The notes below the pieces were generated by a model. It saw only the letters and a list, made by a program, of their open reading frames with translations, was not told the DNA's origin and ran no database searches. Of a DNA stretch of 64,000 nucleotides, positions 1-7,867 are shown piece by piece. The stretch's first letter is position 1. Every line of letters starts with the position of its first letter. The stretch comes from Lichenicola cladoniae (GTDB lineage Bacteria; Pseudomonadota; Alphaproteobacteria; Acetobacterales; Acetobacteraceae): positions 4,283,501 to 4,347,500 of the forward strand of contig NZ_CP053708.1 in assembly GCF_013201075.1 (NCBI RefSeq). The letters run 5' to 3'. Made by a program: the position numbers and the translations under genes.

Positions 1-1030
1 CACCCACGCCGAAGACTTTGTTTACACCAGCCTGCCCGGCCAGCAACATGCTGAATTGCTCGCTTGGCGTCGCGTAGTCGAGCGTCTTTCGAGGACGGCT
101 ATTCAGGCTGTCGGCAACGATGTCGAGATCGTCCTGATCCAAGCCCGACAGAGCCGTGCCTTTCGGGAAATACTGGCGCAGCAGACCATTGGTGTTTTCG
201 TTGGAGCCACGCTGCCAAGGTGAGTGAGGGTCGGCGAAGAAGATCCTCATGCCAGTGCTCAGCGCCACGCTTTCGTGCTGTGCCATTTCCTTGCCTTGGT
301 CGTAGGTCAGCGTCTTGCGCAAAGATGCGGGAATGGCATTCAGCGCGCCGGAGAAAGCGCTCGCCACCACATCGGACTTGCGCGTAGGCATGTGCACCAG
401 CACCACAAAGCGGCTTGTCCGCTCGACCAACGTGCCGATGGCACTCGCTCCGCCGGTGCCCAGAATAAGATCGCCTTCCCAATGGCCCGGGACCAGCCGG
501 CCCTCGATTTCCTCAGGTCGTTCCTTGATGTTGGTCATGTTGCAAAGTTTGCCGCGGCGTTCGCTGCCCTTTGGCTTGCGGCCGCGCATTGGCTTGTCCT
601 GTCGCAAATACGAGATCAGCTCACGGCGTAGTTCACCGCGCGGCAAGGCGTAAATCGCCGTGTAGATTGCCTCGTGCGATACCGACAGACCAGGTGGCTG
701 CTCCGTTCCCGCCTCCATCCGCTTACGCCTGCCCGATATCTGCTCGGGGGACCAACCCAGACGCAAAAGCCCCGCCACACGGCCGAACAGCTCACCATCA
801 TGCGCCAGAACAGGCCTGCGTCCAGTCAGGCGACGATCTGCCTCGGCCTGCGTCGCCGCAGCCTGCGCCCGGTAGGAGGTCGCGCCGCCATGCCGATTGA
901 TCTCGTCCGAAATCATGCCCGCAGAGCGATCCAAGTCGCGTGCAATCGCCCGCACGCCCCAGCTATCACAAAGGCGAACCTCGATCATCGATCGATCAAA
1001 CACCGTTAGCTTACGTCGTTGCCCTGCCAT
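1..1030 (-). CDS. IS30-family transposase (runs off the left edge)
   Basis: An open frame reads leftward from the ATG at 1030 to the window edge, about 343 codons. It begins MAGQRRKLTVFDR, carries an N-terminal helix-turn-helix region, and then the IS30-type DDE catalytic core: GHWEGDLILG (first Asp), LTYDQGKE (second Asp) and SNENTNGLLRQYFP (Glu). The length is close to full for the family, so only a few C-terminal residues are missing. The first ten bases (CACCCACGCC) are the reverse complement of 1056-1065, which suggests that the C-terminus lies inside the left inverted repeat. This is inference because the other end is outside the window. Confidence 0.93.
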   Translation of the reverse strand, partial: MAGQRRKLTVFDRSMIEVRLCDSWGVRAIARDLDRSAGMISDEINRHGGATSYRAQAAATQAEADRRLTGRRPVLAHDGELFGRVAGLLRLGWSPEQISGRRKRMEAGTEQPPGLSVSHEAIYTAIYALPRGELRRELISYLRQDKPMRGRKPKGSERRGKLCNMTNIKERPEEIEGRLVPGHWEGDLILGTGGASAIGTLVERTSRFVVLVHMPTRKSDVVASAFSGALNAIPASLRKTLTYDQGKEMAQHESVALSTGMRIFFADPHSPWQRGSNENTNGLLRQYFPKGTALSGLDQDDLDIVADSLNSRPRKTLDYATPSEQFSMLLAGQAGVNKVFGVG

Positions 1031-1090
1031 CCCACCACCCTACACCCGTTGGCCCGGCGTGGGTGTTCGCTCCGGAACTTGAATCCGCCG
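1..1090 (-). mobile_element. IS30-family insertion sequence, right part
   Basis: The transposase gene plus a matching inverted-repeat segment (1-10 against 1056-1065) define the element. Its right boundary lies near 1080-1095, because the minus-strand membrane-protein frame upstream reads into the IS repeat and terminates at 1011. The exact end and any target duplication cannot be fixed without the left end. Confidence 0.75.
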
Positions 1091-1574
1091 GTAGATTAGG
1101 AACTGCTTGCTGGATCCAAGTTAATGTTTCTCGAATTGCATCTTCTTGTTTATCCTTTGCTACTTTCATGACCTTAACATCATCCTGAGCAGCGTCTGTT
1201 TGGTTCTTTGCTGTAGCTAAGACCTGTACTGCATTTTCTGAAGCGACCTTTGCGGTTTCGTTTGCTGTCTGCGCGCTTGCATTTGCTGCTTGCGCCGCTT
1301 GAGAACCGACATTTACACCAAAGTAAGTGCCCAGAATGGTTCCAAGAAACGTAGTCATCGACCCTACAATTGCCACGACATCGCTAGAACTTCTCGGCCT
1401 TGACAGGTAGTGACCTGCCTTGTCCGTCAGTGGGGTACCACCAACGTCAACTAAATAACCGCCAGGCTGCCAAAGGAGCGCCGCACAGACAACGAGCAGC
1501 GCGACCAAGACGCATACAATAACTATAAGCGCACGATACAGGGACTGGCGGTTCGAAAGATCTTCTGCCGTCAT
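1011..1574 (-). pseudogene. Two-TM membrane protein truncated by IS30
   Basis: The protein has no recognised family. It has a short cytoplasmic start, a strong transmembrane helix at about residues 14-36 (LIVIVCVLVALLVVCAALL), and a second hydrophobic glycine-rich segment at about 66-90. An Ala/Asn/Thr-rich helical stretch at about 92-150 may form a coiled coil. The last 20 or so residues, from about PADSSSGAN onward, are encoded by the IS30 inverted repeat, so the native C-terminus has been replaced. A membrane-anchored coiled-coil sensor or structural role is possible but unproven. The DNA upstream is AT-richer than the rest of the window, which fits acquired DNA. Confidence 0.5.
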
Positions 1575-1855
1575 GTTCGAGACCTATCTATTTTGTTACC
1601 AACATCGACTTACTCATTCTCAGTACGAGATTCAGCGGTTGACATAAATAGGCTATTTTACTTTTATATTTGTTATATCAGAATTTATCCAGAGAAGCTG
1701 CTGGAGGCCGGATTGGCCGCAACCAACTCAACTTCCAGAGCCTCATCTGGATTATTGGTTTAGATTGGTGTTGTTATATCTAACAGACTCGGAAATTCTG
1801 GTTGCCGCTAACACGCCAGTTGGCGATGCTTCTCTATCAAAAATGCGAGGCGGAA

Positions 1856-2296
1856 ATGTTTACTAGGGGCTTAGCTATCGGCTCACTCATACTCGTTACG
1901 GCTTGTTGTCAGGACCACGGAGGGATCCAGCCTGTGTCCTTTGAACAAGCTCTAGAAGGTGCATTGGCTGATATCAGAGCTGCGTATGCCCATGAGAAAC
2001 CATATAGGGACGTTAAATATGCTCCAGGCTGGAGAGCATGCGAGCTTGATACGACGTTTAACGTCATTCTCGTGAACACCCACTCAAGTGGGGGAGGAGC
2101 CACTATTGGTGGGCCGGCTGGTGGAGCAACTATCGCAGGCAGCTACACCTGGGCAATCAGCAACAGCAAGACAGTTGGCAACGAACTTAAGCTGACTTTG
2201 AAGACAGACGACTGCTTAGATGCAAAGTCTGCGGCCATGTTACCTGGGCATAAACCAGGTGATTTTGTGCGAATGCAGATAATGGAGGTTCCCTGA
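1856..2296 (+). CDS. Putative lipoprotein, family unknown
   Basis: The ATG at 1856 is chosen because GAGG sits about five bases upstream and because the protein then begins with a compact signal peptide ending in the lipobox LVTAC, which predicts a lipid-anchored periplasmic protein of about 146 residues. The mature part has a helix containing ALADIRAAYAH, then an extended section with a Gly/Ala-rich loop (HSSGGGATIGG) and a final strand pair ending in ELKLTLKTDD. This helix-strand-loop-strand plan loosely resembles the trypco2 type of trypsin-co-occurring domain, but the match is weak. The gene stands alone. Confidence 0.6.
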   Translation: MFTRGLAIGSLILVTACCQDHGGIQPVSFEQALEGALADIRAAYAHEKPYRDVKYAPGWRACELDTTFNVILVNTHSSGGGATIGGPAGGATIAGSYTWAISNSKTVGNELKLTLKTDDCLDAKSAAMLPGHKPGDFVRMQIMEVP

Positions 2297-2424
2297 CCTT
2301 GCCCTCGCTCTGAAATAGAATCTTTTACCAGGAGACGGGTGATGAAGCGGTCAAGATTTACCTCATTGGGAAGCTTGGCCCTAACGGGGCCATCTGCCTG
2401 GCCGCTACCACGACGCTCCTGATT

Positions 2425-2625
2425 TTGAAATCGGCGCATTACCCTATCGATCTCAGCCCGGGACTGCGCCTCTGTTCTCGGCTGGCCTGGAACTCCGCAG
2501 CACGGACCGGTGCCGCTCCCGACAGTGCTGGAACCGATACCTCAGGCGCCTATCCGAACCAAGCCGATGGAACCCCCGAAAACCCCAAAGGCACCATGCC
2601 AGCAGGAAGGTGCACCACGTTGTGA
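2425..2625 (+). CDS. Small protein with TDTSGAYP motif, copy 1
   Basis: A 66-residue frame starting at TTG 2425; the start is uncertain. Its C-terminal half carries AGTDTSGAYPNQADGTP followed by a Pro/Gly-rich tail. The same motif is repeated in the next gene. The stop at 2623-2625 overlaps the GTG start of copy 2 in the sequence GTGA, a classic translational-coupling arrangement. The upstream part looks unlike copy 2 and may be decayed, so this could be a degenerating duplicate that keeps only the shared motif. No function is known to me. Confidence 0.45.
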   Translation: MKSAHYPIDLSPGLRLCSRLAWNSAARTGAAPDSAGTDTSGAYPNQADGTPENPKGTMPAGRCTTL

Positions 2626-2789
2626 ATCGTCATACGCAGACGTTGAAAAACAATTCCGCGTCCCGCACCCTCGACCGTGCGGCCGGCACCGATACCTCGG
2701 GCGCCTATCCACGCCAAGCGGACGGTACGCCTGGCAACCCGCCAGGTACGGCTGTTAGTCGAGCGCTTGGCACGACCAACCCGAAATAA
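2622..2789 (+). CDS. Small protein with TDTSGAYP motif, copy 2
   Basis: A 55-residue gene starting GTG at 2622, preceded by AGGAAGG at 2604-2610 and overlapping the previous stop by four bases. The sequence is polar and apparently disordered: VNRHTQTLKNNSASRTLDRA, then AGTDTSGAYPRQADGTPG, then NPPGTAVSRALGTTNPK. The pairing of the DTSGAYP and ADGTP segments with copy 1 shows tandem duplication. Small proteins of this Pro/Gly/Thr-rich type occur in related bacteria, but I know of no assigned function. Confidence 0.55.
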   Translation: MNRHTQTLKNNSASRTLDRAAGTDTSGAYPRQADGTPGNPPGTAVSRALGTTNPK

Positions 2790-2795
2790 CACCAT

Positions 2796-2820
2796 CTAGT
2801 CTGTTAGCACCTGAATCCAG
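2796..2820 (+). repeat. Solo IS5/IS427-type terminal repeat remnant
   Basis: Seventeen bases at 2801-2817 (CTGTTAGCACCTGAATC) are identical to the outer part of the right inverted repeat of the IS element ending at 4194, read in reverse complement. The sequence here is not attached to a transposase on its immediate right, so it looks like a leftover end of a related element. Confidence 0.5.
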
Positions 2821-2914
2821 CGAGTGTGATCATTAGTGCTGTTGATTGAGAAGCTCCTTGAGCTGCTTGGATAAGCCGATTGCGGCCCAAGCAGTAGGGT
2901 GCGATTATCCGGCA

Positions 2915-3343
2915 ATGACTCGTGATTACCTACTTGAATTCGAGGCCATTCTAGTCGGCCAGGAATGTGCAATCAGTCGTCGAGAGCATGATTGGCTTTT
3001 CACCTTGTCCGGTAAAGGAAGCCTAGCGGTTAGCGTTCCATGGAGGGTTGTTTCCCAGGAATGCATCGAATTCGGGTCGGAGGATCATGGGCATCTGTTC
3101 GGCTTATCAGTTCCAGTTGATGGCGAAGAGATATGCCGCAAGCTTATCGGCAACAGGCTTGTCACCTCAGCACTGGTCGACAGGCAGACGGCAGACCTTA
3201 CGCTGCACTTTGGATCCGCGATCCGCATCGACATCTTCAACAATTCAGCTGGCTATGAGGGATGGGACGCTGGTGTTGATGCCGGATCCAAAAGCATGAG
3301 GGGGATCGCCCTCGGCGGCGGTGACGTAACGGTATTCTGTTAG
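2915..3343 (+). CDS. Hypothetical protein, DUF6188-like
   Basis: From the ATG at 2915 the product has 142 residues. It is predicted mostly beta: an opening GQ-containing strand (LEFEAILVGQ), a central hydrophobic strand, the segment NRLVTSALVDRQTADLTLHF, and a terminal YEGWDAG motif. This layout, with a final F.G..I.I....YEGW unit, resembles the DUF6188 family, whose members are often orphan genes and sometimes considered immunity-like. No toxin partner is visible beside it. A TTG start at 2846 is possible but less likely. The gene ends six bases before the IS element at 3349. Confidence 0.5.
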   Translation: MTRDYLLEFEAILVGQECAISRREHDWLFTLSGKGSLAVSVPWRVVSQECIEFGSEDHGHLFGLSVPVDGEEICRKLIGNRLVTSALVDRQTADLTLHFGSAIRIDIFNNSAGYEGWDAGVDAGSKSMRGIALGGGDVTVFC

Positions 3344-3348
3344 CCTTA

Positions 3349-4194
3349 GGGCCTATTAGCACTTGATCCAGTCGCACGCGGCAGCGAGGCAGAGAATGCC
3401 CATGAAGGAGCGAGAGGTCTTCTCGTAACGTGTGGCGACCGCCCGCCACTCTTTCAATCTGGCCCACAGCCGCTCGACCTGGTTGCGATTATTATAGATC
3501 CAGGCCGGACAGGACAGCGTCTCCTCGTTCCTGCGCGTCGGGATCGCAGGACGTGCGCCCAGGCTCCAGATGTGCTCGCGAAAGCCGTGGCTGCTGTAGC
3601 CTCGGTCGGCGACTACCCACTTCGGCGCGCCGGGCAGCTTTGCCAGCAGCGGTATGGCATGAGGCAGTTCGTGGTGCTGGCCTGGCGCCAGAATAAAGGC
3701 CACAGCCCGACCAATGGCGTCTGTGATTACGCTTGCCTTGGTTCCAAAGCCGCCCCGAGACCGGCCCAGCGCCTCACGTTCGTCGCGTTGTTCTGACGTA
3801 TCCCCTTTCGAGGCGCGCCTGCAGCCTTCTGATGGGCCCGGATATTGGTTCCGTCGAGGAACGTCATGCCCAGCTTCACCTGGTCCTTCTGGGCCAGGAT
3901 CAGCAGCCGCTCCCACACGCCCAACCTGGACCAGCGGATGAACGTTTGAGCGGCCTTCCACCAAGGCCCCAGCACGTCTGGCACCGCCCGCCACTTCGCT
4001 CCGTTCTGATGGCGCCACAGGATCGCTCCCATCGTCTGGCGGAGATCCTTCGGCGCAACCTTCGCCCGCGGCCGGCACGCCTAGATCAATGGTTCAAGCG
4101 CCGCCCACCGCCCATCCGTCAGCATCCAGGTCATCCTCCCCGAAAGCCAGCACAACGCAAACAGCGCCAGATAGATTCAGGTGCTAACAGGCCC
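3349..4194 (-). mobile_element. IS5-family (IS427-type) insertion sequence, inactivated
   Basis: The 846-bp element is bounded by imperfect inverted repeats: GGGCCTATTAGCACTTGAT on the left against GGGCCTGTTAGCACCTGAAT on the right. It is flanked by the dinucleotide TA on both sides (3347-3348 and 4195-4196), the expected target duplication for this group. It carries a single transposase gene in two frames on the minus strand. Confidence 0.88.
3356..4134 (-). pseudogene. IS427-type transposase, two frames plus nonsense codon
   Basis: The first frame starts at ATG 4134 (MTWMLTDGRWAALEPLI) and hits an in-frame TAG at 4081-4083 where relatives have Glu. It then continues ACRPRAKVAPKDLRQT and includes ILWRHQNGAKWRAVP, DGTNIRAHQKAAG and so on. 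The second frame supplies GRSRGGFGTKASVITDAIGR, VADRGYSSHGF and RNQVERLWARLKEWR, ending at 3356. IS5-family transposases of this group normally join two frames by programmed frameshifting, so the frame change is expected, but the nonsense codon should abolish expression from the normal start. The catalytic Asp and Glu signatures are still present. Confidence 0.85.
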
Positions 4195-4292
4195 TAGACC
4201 ACAATTGGCTTGGCCAACTAATCCATCTGGATCAAGATGCAAACCTTCCAGAGATCGTAAACTGGAATCCGTCCAACCATTGAGAATGTCTC

Positions 4293-4565
4293 ATGAGCGA
4301 ATCTGCCAAAGACTTTGTGCGCCAGTGGGTGGCAAAAAACATTCATGACGAAGCCTATGTTCGTGCCGACGCGCCTGATCCACGTCCCGTCGCACTCGCA
4401 ACACGCTGTAAGGCAGATGGCGCGGTCGCCGGCTGGACAGATGAGCAGCTCGGCAAGGCTGTCAGCGATTTACATGGTGCCGGAAGCTTGGAAGCATGCA
4501 TGGCACTTGAGATCGACCTCTGCGCTCAGAAGCACCTCGCTGAGGTCGGTCACCAGCATTCCTAA
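4293..4565 (+). CDS. Small hypothetical protein, DUF768-like
   Basis: A 90-residue acidic helical protein beginning MSESAKDFVRQWVAKNI. The pattern of an N-terminal amphipathic helix (FVRQWVAKNIHDEAY), a central Ala/Cys helix (ALATRCKADGA) and a final segment DEQLGKAVSDLHGAGSL resembles the small rhizobial DUF768 proteins. The assignment is tentative. The gene lies just right of the IS5-type element, so it may belong to the same transferred block as the gene on the element's left. Confidence 0.55.
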   Translation: MSESAKDFVRQWVAKNIHDEAYVRADAPDPRPVALATRCKADGAVAGWTDEQLGKAVSDLHGAGSLEACMALEIDLCAQKHLAEVGHQHS

Positions 4566-4639
4566 TACTGCACTGAGATCGCGTGCCGATCGCTATTGTT
4601 TCAGCGGCTCAGCCTGGACGGCGGGCTTCATACCGAAGG

Positions 4640-5050
4640 GCCCCGTCCTCCAGCGCCAGAACGGCTTCGTGACGCTTTGATAGCTACCGCAGACCGGGGC
4701 CGTGAAGCTCTGGCGTGAGCAGGATCTCTCAGATGGCTCCGGGGACGGCGGCGTCGATCTGGGCAAGGGCGTGGTCTTGAATGTCGGACATGCCGCGAGC
4801 TTAGCATCTCCAGAACTGGAGGCATTAGCAGACCAATGGGCCTGCCGGCGCCGCATCCCGGCTCAATCAGCCGCTGACCGGCTGGCCTTCCAGGATGACC
4901 AACAACAGCCCGGCACCGCTCGGGATGGTGCCCGGCTCCCATACCGCAGAATTGAGCATCTGAGCCCGGTCCAACGGCTATGGCCAGGCGCCTATCTCCA
5001 GTAGATTGGTCGGCGGCCTCCGATGGGTCGAGTAGCGCCATCCTCTGTGC
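4640..5050 (-). pseudogene. Decayed coding remnants, possibly phage-derived
   Basis: The 630 bases between the DUF768-like gene and IS21 hold no intact gene. On the minus strand one frame reads MLNSAVWEPGTIPSGAGLLL then VILEGQPVSG and stops. A second, starting near 4790, reads MSDIQDHALAQIDAAVPGAI, a stop, EILLTPELHGPG, another stop, and then KRHEAVLALEDGALRYEA. Both look like real protein interrupted by in-frame stops, typical of decay. I do not recognise the families. Confidence 0.35.
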
Positions 5051-5117
5051 GCAACGGGCCAGACGATCGGCATTTTCAGTAGCATCTTCATGCTGTAACG
5101 CGGCGTCATGCGACTTG

Positions 5118-5140
5118 ACCTGATGCTAACAGGCTCGGCA
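5118..5140 (+). repeat. Second solo IS427-type terminal repeat remnant
   Basis: The segment TGATGCTAACAGGCTCGG resembles the right end of the nearby IS (GTGCTAACAGGCCC), sharing the core TGCTAACAGGC or TGCTAACAGG. It lies in the opposite orientation to the remnant at 2796-2820, so the two could once have bounded one mobile unit. Confidence 0.35.
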
Positions 5141-5193
5141 CCCATCCTGCCAACTTCCAGGTCGCCGCAGGGCCACTGCAACTTAGTGGTGTC

Positions 5194-5201
5194 TACCTTG
5201 G
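5194..5201 (+). repeat. IS21 target-site duplication, left copy
   Basis: TACCTTGG directly precedes the IS21 left end (TGCGTATTCC) and is repeated exactly at 7868-7875 after the right end. Confidence 0.92.
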
Positions 5202-5351
5202 TGCGTATTCCGTTGATGCTGATCAGCCATTCCAGCTGATCGTGATCACCGTTCATGGTGATCCGGATCACGGTGTTCACCCTGCCTGGGGAGGGCATGG
5301 CGGACAGCATGACGTGGTGCCGGTGAGCTACCACTGACGGTTGAACAGGTC

Positions 5352-6119
5352 TCACTTCTCCTTGGCGCTCGTCAAGCCTTCTGCCGTGTTCAGGACCTGG
5401 CGCTTGCGCAGACTTTCGCCTTTCAGCTCGATGCGATGGGACCGGTGAATGATGCGGTCGAGAATTGCATCGCCCAGAGTGGGATCGCCAATGATCTCGT
5501 GCCAGCGGCTCGTTGGGACCTGGCTGGTGATCAGCAACGAGCCTTTCCCATCGCGGTCATCGACGATCTCCATCAGGTCGCGACGCTGTTCAGCCGACAG
5601 CGGCTCCGGGCCCCAATCGTCGATGATGAGCAGGCGTGTGCGCTCGATTGTCCGCATCAGGCGCGGCAGGCGCCCTTCGCCACGCGCCGTGGCGATGTCG
5701 GCAAACAGCCGCGGCGCACGGCGGTAGAGCACAGCGTAACCTTCCCGGCAGGCTTTGTGTCCCAGCGCACAGGCCAGCCAGGATTTACCCACGCCGGTCG
5801 GGCCGACGATCAGCAGATGCTGGCTGTCGCGGATCCAACCGCAGGCCGCCAGGCTCTGGAACAGGCCACGATCGAGCCCGCGGGGCGTGCGCAGATCAGT
5901 GTCCTCGACCACCGCATTCTGGCGCAACCGGGCATGGCTGAGCCGCCGGCCGAGCCGCTTGTTGTCTCGCGCGGTCACCTCGCGATCGACCAGCAGGCCG
6001 AGCCAGTCTTCGCGCGACAGATCATCGGCCGCACTTTGGCGGCTCATTTCGATGAATGCGTCGGCCATCGCGGCCAGGCCAAGATCGCGCAGACGGTCCA
6101 CCATGGGATGGATCAGCAT
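5352..6119 (-). CDS. istB: IS21 helper ATPase IstB
   Basis: An AAA+ ATPase that delivers target DNA to the IS21 transposase. The Walker A motif GPTGVGKSWLA lies at about residues 106-116, Walker B is LLIIDDWG, and the C-terminal half contains the ISTB segment GSLLITSQVPTSRWHEIIGD. The ATG at 6119 is preceded by AAAGGA. A TTG at 6134 overlapping the istA stop is an alternative start. It is cotranscribed with istA directly upstream. Its length (about 255 residues) is normal. Confidence 0.95.
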   Translation of the reverse strand: MLIHPMVDRLRDLGLAAMADAFIEMSRQSAADDLSREDWLGLLVDREVTARDNKRLGRRLSHARLRQNAVVEDTDLRTPRGLDRGLFQSLAACGWIRDSQHLLIVGPTGVGKSWLACALGHKACREGYAVLYRRAPRLFADIATARGEGRLPRLMRTIERTRLLIIDDWGPEPLSAEQRRDLMEIVDDRDGKGSLLITSQVPTSRWHEIIGDPTLGDAILDRIIHRSHRIELKGESLRKRQVLNTAEGLTSAKEK

Positions 6120-6130
6120 TGTCTTTCCTT

Positions 6131-7663
6131 TCAATGATAGTAGCCAGGACCGCGAATGTTCTCGTGCATCAGGCTGGGCTGGTCAGTGATGGCGGACTTT
6201 TTCTCCTGGGCATTCTTCAGGATCGCGGCGACAGAGCCGTAGGAGCGGGTGCCGAGTGCCAGGGCCTTGGCACAGGCAGCGTCCACCCGTTCCGGGCCGT
6301 AACGGCCACGCAGGCCGAGGATACCGATGCAGGAGCGCAAACCCTGTTCGGGATGTGGCCGCGAGCGCAGCACGATCTCGATCAGAGCCGCGGTATCGTC
6401 GCCGGTTGCCATCGCCTCGCGTGTGATCCGCTCATGGGTCCAGTCGCGGTAGCGCCGGTGCGTGCTCGGCATGTGGTCGCTCACCGTGCTTGGCTGATGC
6501 TGGCGCACGCTGCGAAGATGCGTGGCCACGAGGCTGCCGCGGTGGAAAATCTCCACCGTCCTGGTTGTGATGCGTGCCTCCACAGGCTGACGGACCAGCC
6601 GGAACGGCACCGAATAGAAATGCCGGGCGATCTCGATGTGATAATCGAGATTAACCCGGCAGTACCGCCAGTCCGCATACTCGTAAGGCACTTCTGGCAA
6701 CGCCAGCAGGGCCGGACGATCGAGCTGTTCATACAGGGCACGGCGCGTCGTGCCCCAGCCGCGCATCGGCCGGTCGTTGATCTGCTCGACCAGCTCACGG
6801 ATCGCCAAGTTGAGATCGGCCAGCGAGAAGAACTGCCGGTTACGGAGCTGGGCCAGAACCCAGCGCTGGACCACCTGCACGCCGACTTCGACCTTGGCCT
6901 TGTCGCGCGGCTTGTAGGGCCGGGCCGGAATGACCGCACTGCGATAATGCGCCGCCATCTCGGCGTAGGTGCGATTGATCGTCGGCTCAAAGAAACAGGC
7001 CCTGGTGACGCCGGCCTTGAGATTGTCGCTGACGATCTGGTGCGGCACGCCGCCAAAGAAGGCCAGAGCGTTGACATGAGCCGAAATCCAGTCCGGCAGC
7101 GTCTGGCTCCAGGTCGCCTCCACGTAGACAAAACTCGACGCCCCCAGCACAGCCACGAAGATTTCGGCCTGATGCTTCTCCCCGCTTGCCCCGTCGATGA
7201 CGGACATGCTCTGACCGGCGAAGTCGACGAACAGCTTTTCGCCGGCCGTGTGCACCTGGCGCAGCGTCGGTTTCAACCGTCCGGCCCACGCGCGATAGAG
7301 ATCACAAAACCACGAGTAGCCAAACGCGTGAGCCGATCCTGCGCGGTATTCTTCCCATAACAGGGCCAGCGTCATGTTTGGCCGGCGCAAATCGCGGTGA
7401 ACCGCCGCCCAGTCTGGCACCGGCCGCTGATCCAGCGGCACATCCGGCAGTGGCGGAAACAGCAGCGCCTCAAGCTGCGTGTCGTCCATGTCATCCGGTA
7501 ATGGCCAATCCAGGCCAGCACGATGGGCCCGGCCCAGGTAATCACTGATCGTTCCCTGGCCCAGCCGCAGGCTCAGTCCGATCGTTCGCTGCGGCAGCCG
7601 CTGTTCCAACCGCAGCCGCAGAAGCTCGCGTATCTTGCGCATCGACACTCTCTCGCCTGGCAT
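6131..7663 (-). CDS. istA: IS21 transposase IstA
   Basis: A 510-residue DDE transposase. It has an N-terminal helix-turn-helix (MRKIRELLRLRLEQRLPQRT), a second DNA-binding segment, and then the integrase-type core: LFVDFAGQSMSV (first Asp), IVSDNLKAGVTR (second Asp) and KAKVEVGVQVVQRWVLAQLR (Glu). The C-terminal beta-barrel region includes DYHIEIARHFYSVPFRLV. The full family length and the intact catalytic residues suggest a functional enzyme. Confidence 0.96.
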   Translation of the reverse strand: MPGERVSMRKIRELLRLRLEQRLPQRTIGLSLRLGQGTISDYLGRAHRAGLDWPLPDDMDDTQLEALLFPPLPDVPLDQRPVPDWAAVHRDLRRPNMTLALLWEEYRAGSAHAFGYSWFCDLYRAWAGRLKPTLRQVHTAGEKLFVDFAGQSMSVIDGASGEKHQAEIFVAVLGASSFVYVEATWSQTLPDWISAHVNALAFFGGVPHQIVSDNLKAGVTRACFFEPTINRTYAEMAAHYRSAVIPARPYKPRDKAKVEVGVQVVQRWVLAQLRNRQFFSLADLNLAIRELVEQINDRPMRGWGTTRRALYEQLDRPALLALPEVPYEYADWRYCRVNLDYHIEIARHFYSVPFRLVRQPVEARITTRTVEIFHRGSLVATHLRSVRQHQPSTVSDHMPSTHRRYRDWTHERITREAMATGDDTAALIEIVLRSRPHPEQGLRSCIGILGLRGRYGPERVDAACAKALALGTRSYGSVAAILKNAQEKKSAITDQPSLMHENIRGPGYYH

Positions 7664-7751
7664 CCCGACCCCTTGCTCCCCGGCAACAGGTCGACACTAC
7701 CCTCGGTTGAAGACTGTCAGCGGCAGCCGACCGGCATCGTCATCTCCAGCA

Positions 7752-7867
7752 TGATCAGGATCACCGGAACCGATGATCGCCATCAAACGGAATGCATGAT
7801 CGAGATCGAACGGATTCAATGATCACCATCAAACGGAATCAGTGATCAGGATCAGCCGGAACACGCA
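7752..7867 (+). repeat. IS21 right-end multiple terminal repeats
   Basis: Degenerate copies of a GATC-(N)-CATCAAACGGAAT unit occur in series, including GATCGCCATCAAACGGAAT and GATCACCATCAAACGGAAT, and mirror the repeats inside the left end at 5202-5277. They are probably IstA binding sites and overlap the istA promoter region. Confidence 0.8.

Larger units (their letters stand above)
5202..7867 (-). mobile_element. Complete IS21-family insertion sequence (2666 bp)
   Basis: The ends are TGCGTATTCCGTTGATGCTG on the left and, in reverse complement, TGCGTGTTCCGGCTGATCCTG on the right. They are followed inward by several degenerate GATC-containing repeats, as is typical for the multiple terminal transposase-binding sites of IS21. 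An exact 8-bp target duplication, TACCTTGG, flanks the element. Intact istA and istB lie inside, so the copy may still be active. Confidence 0.93.
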
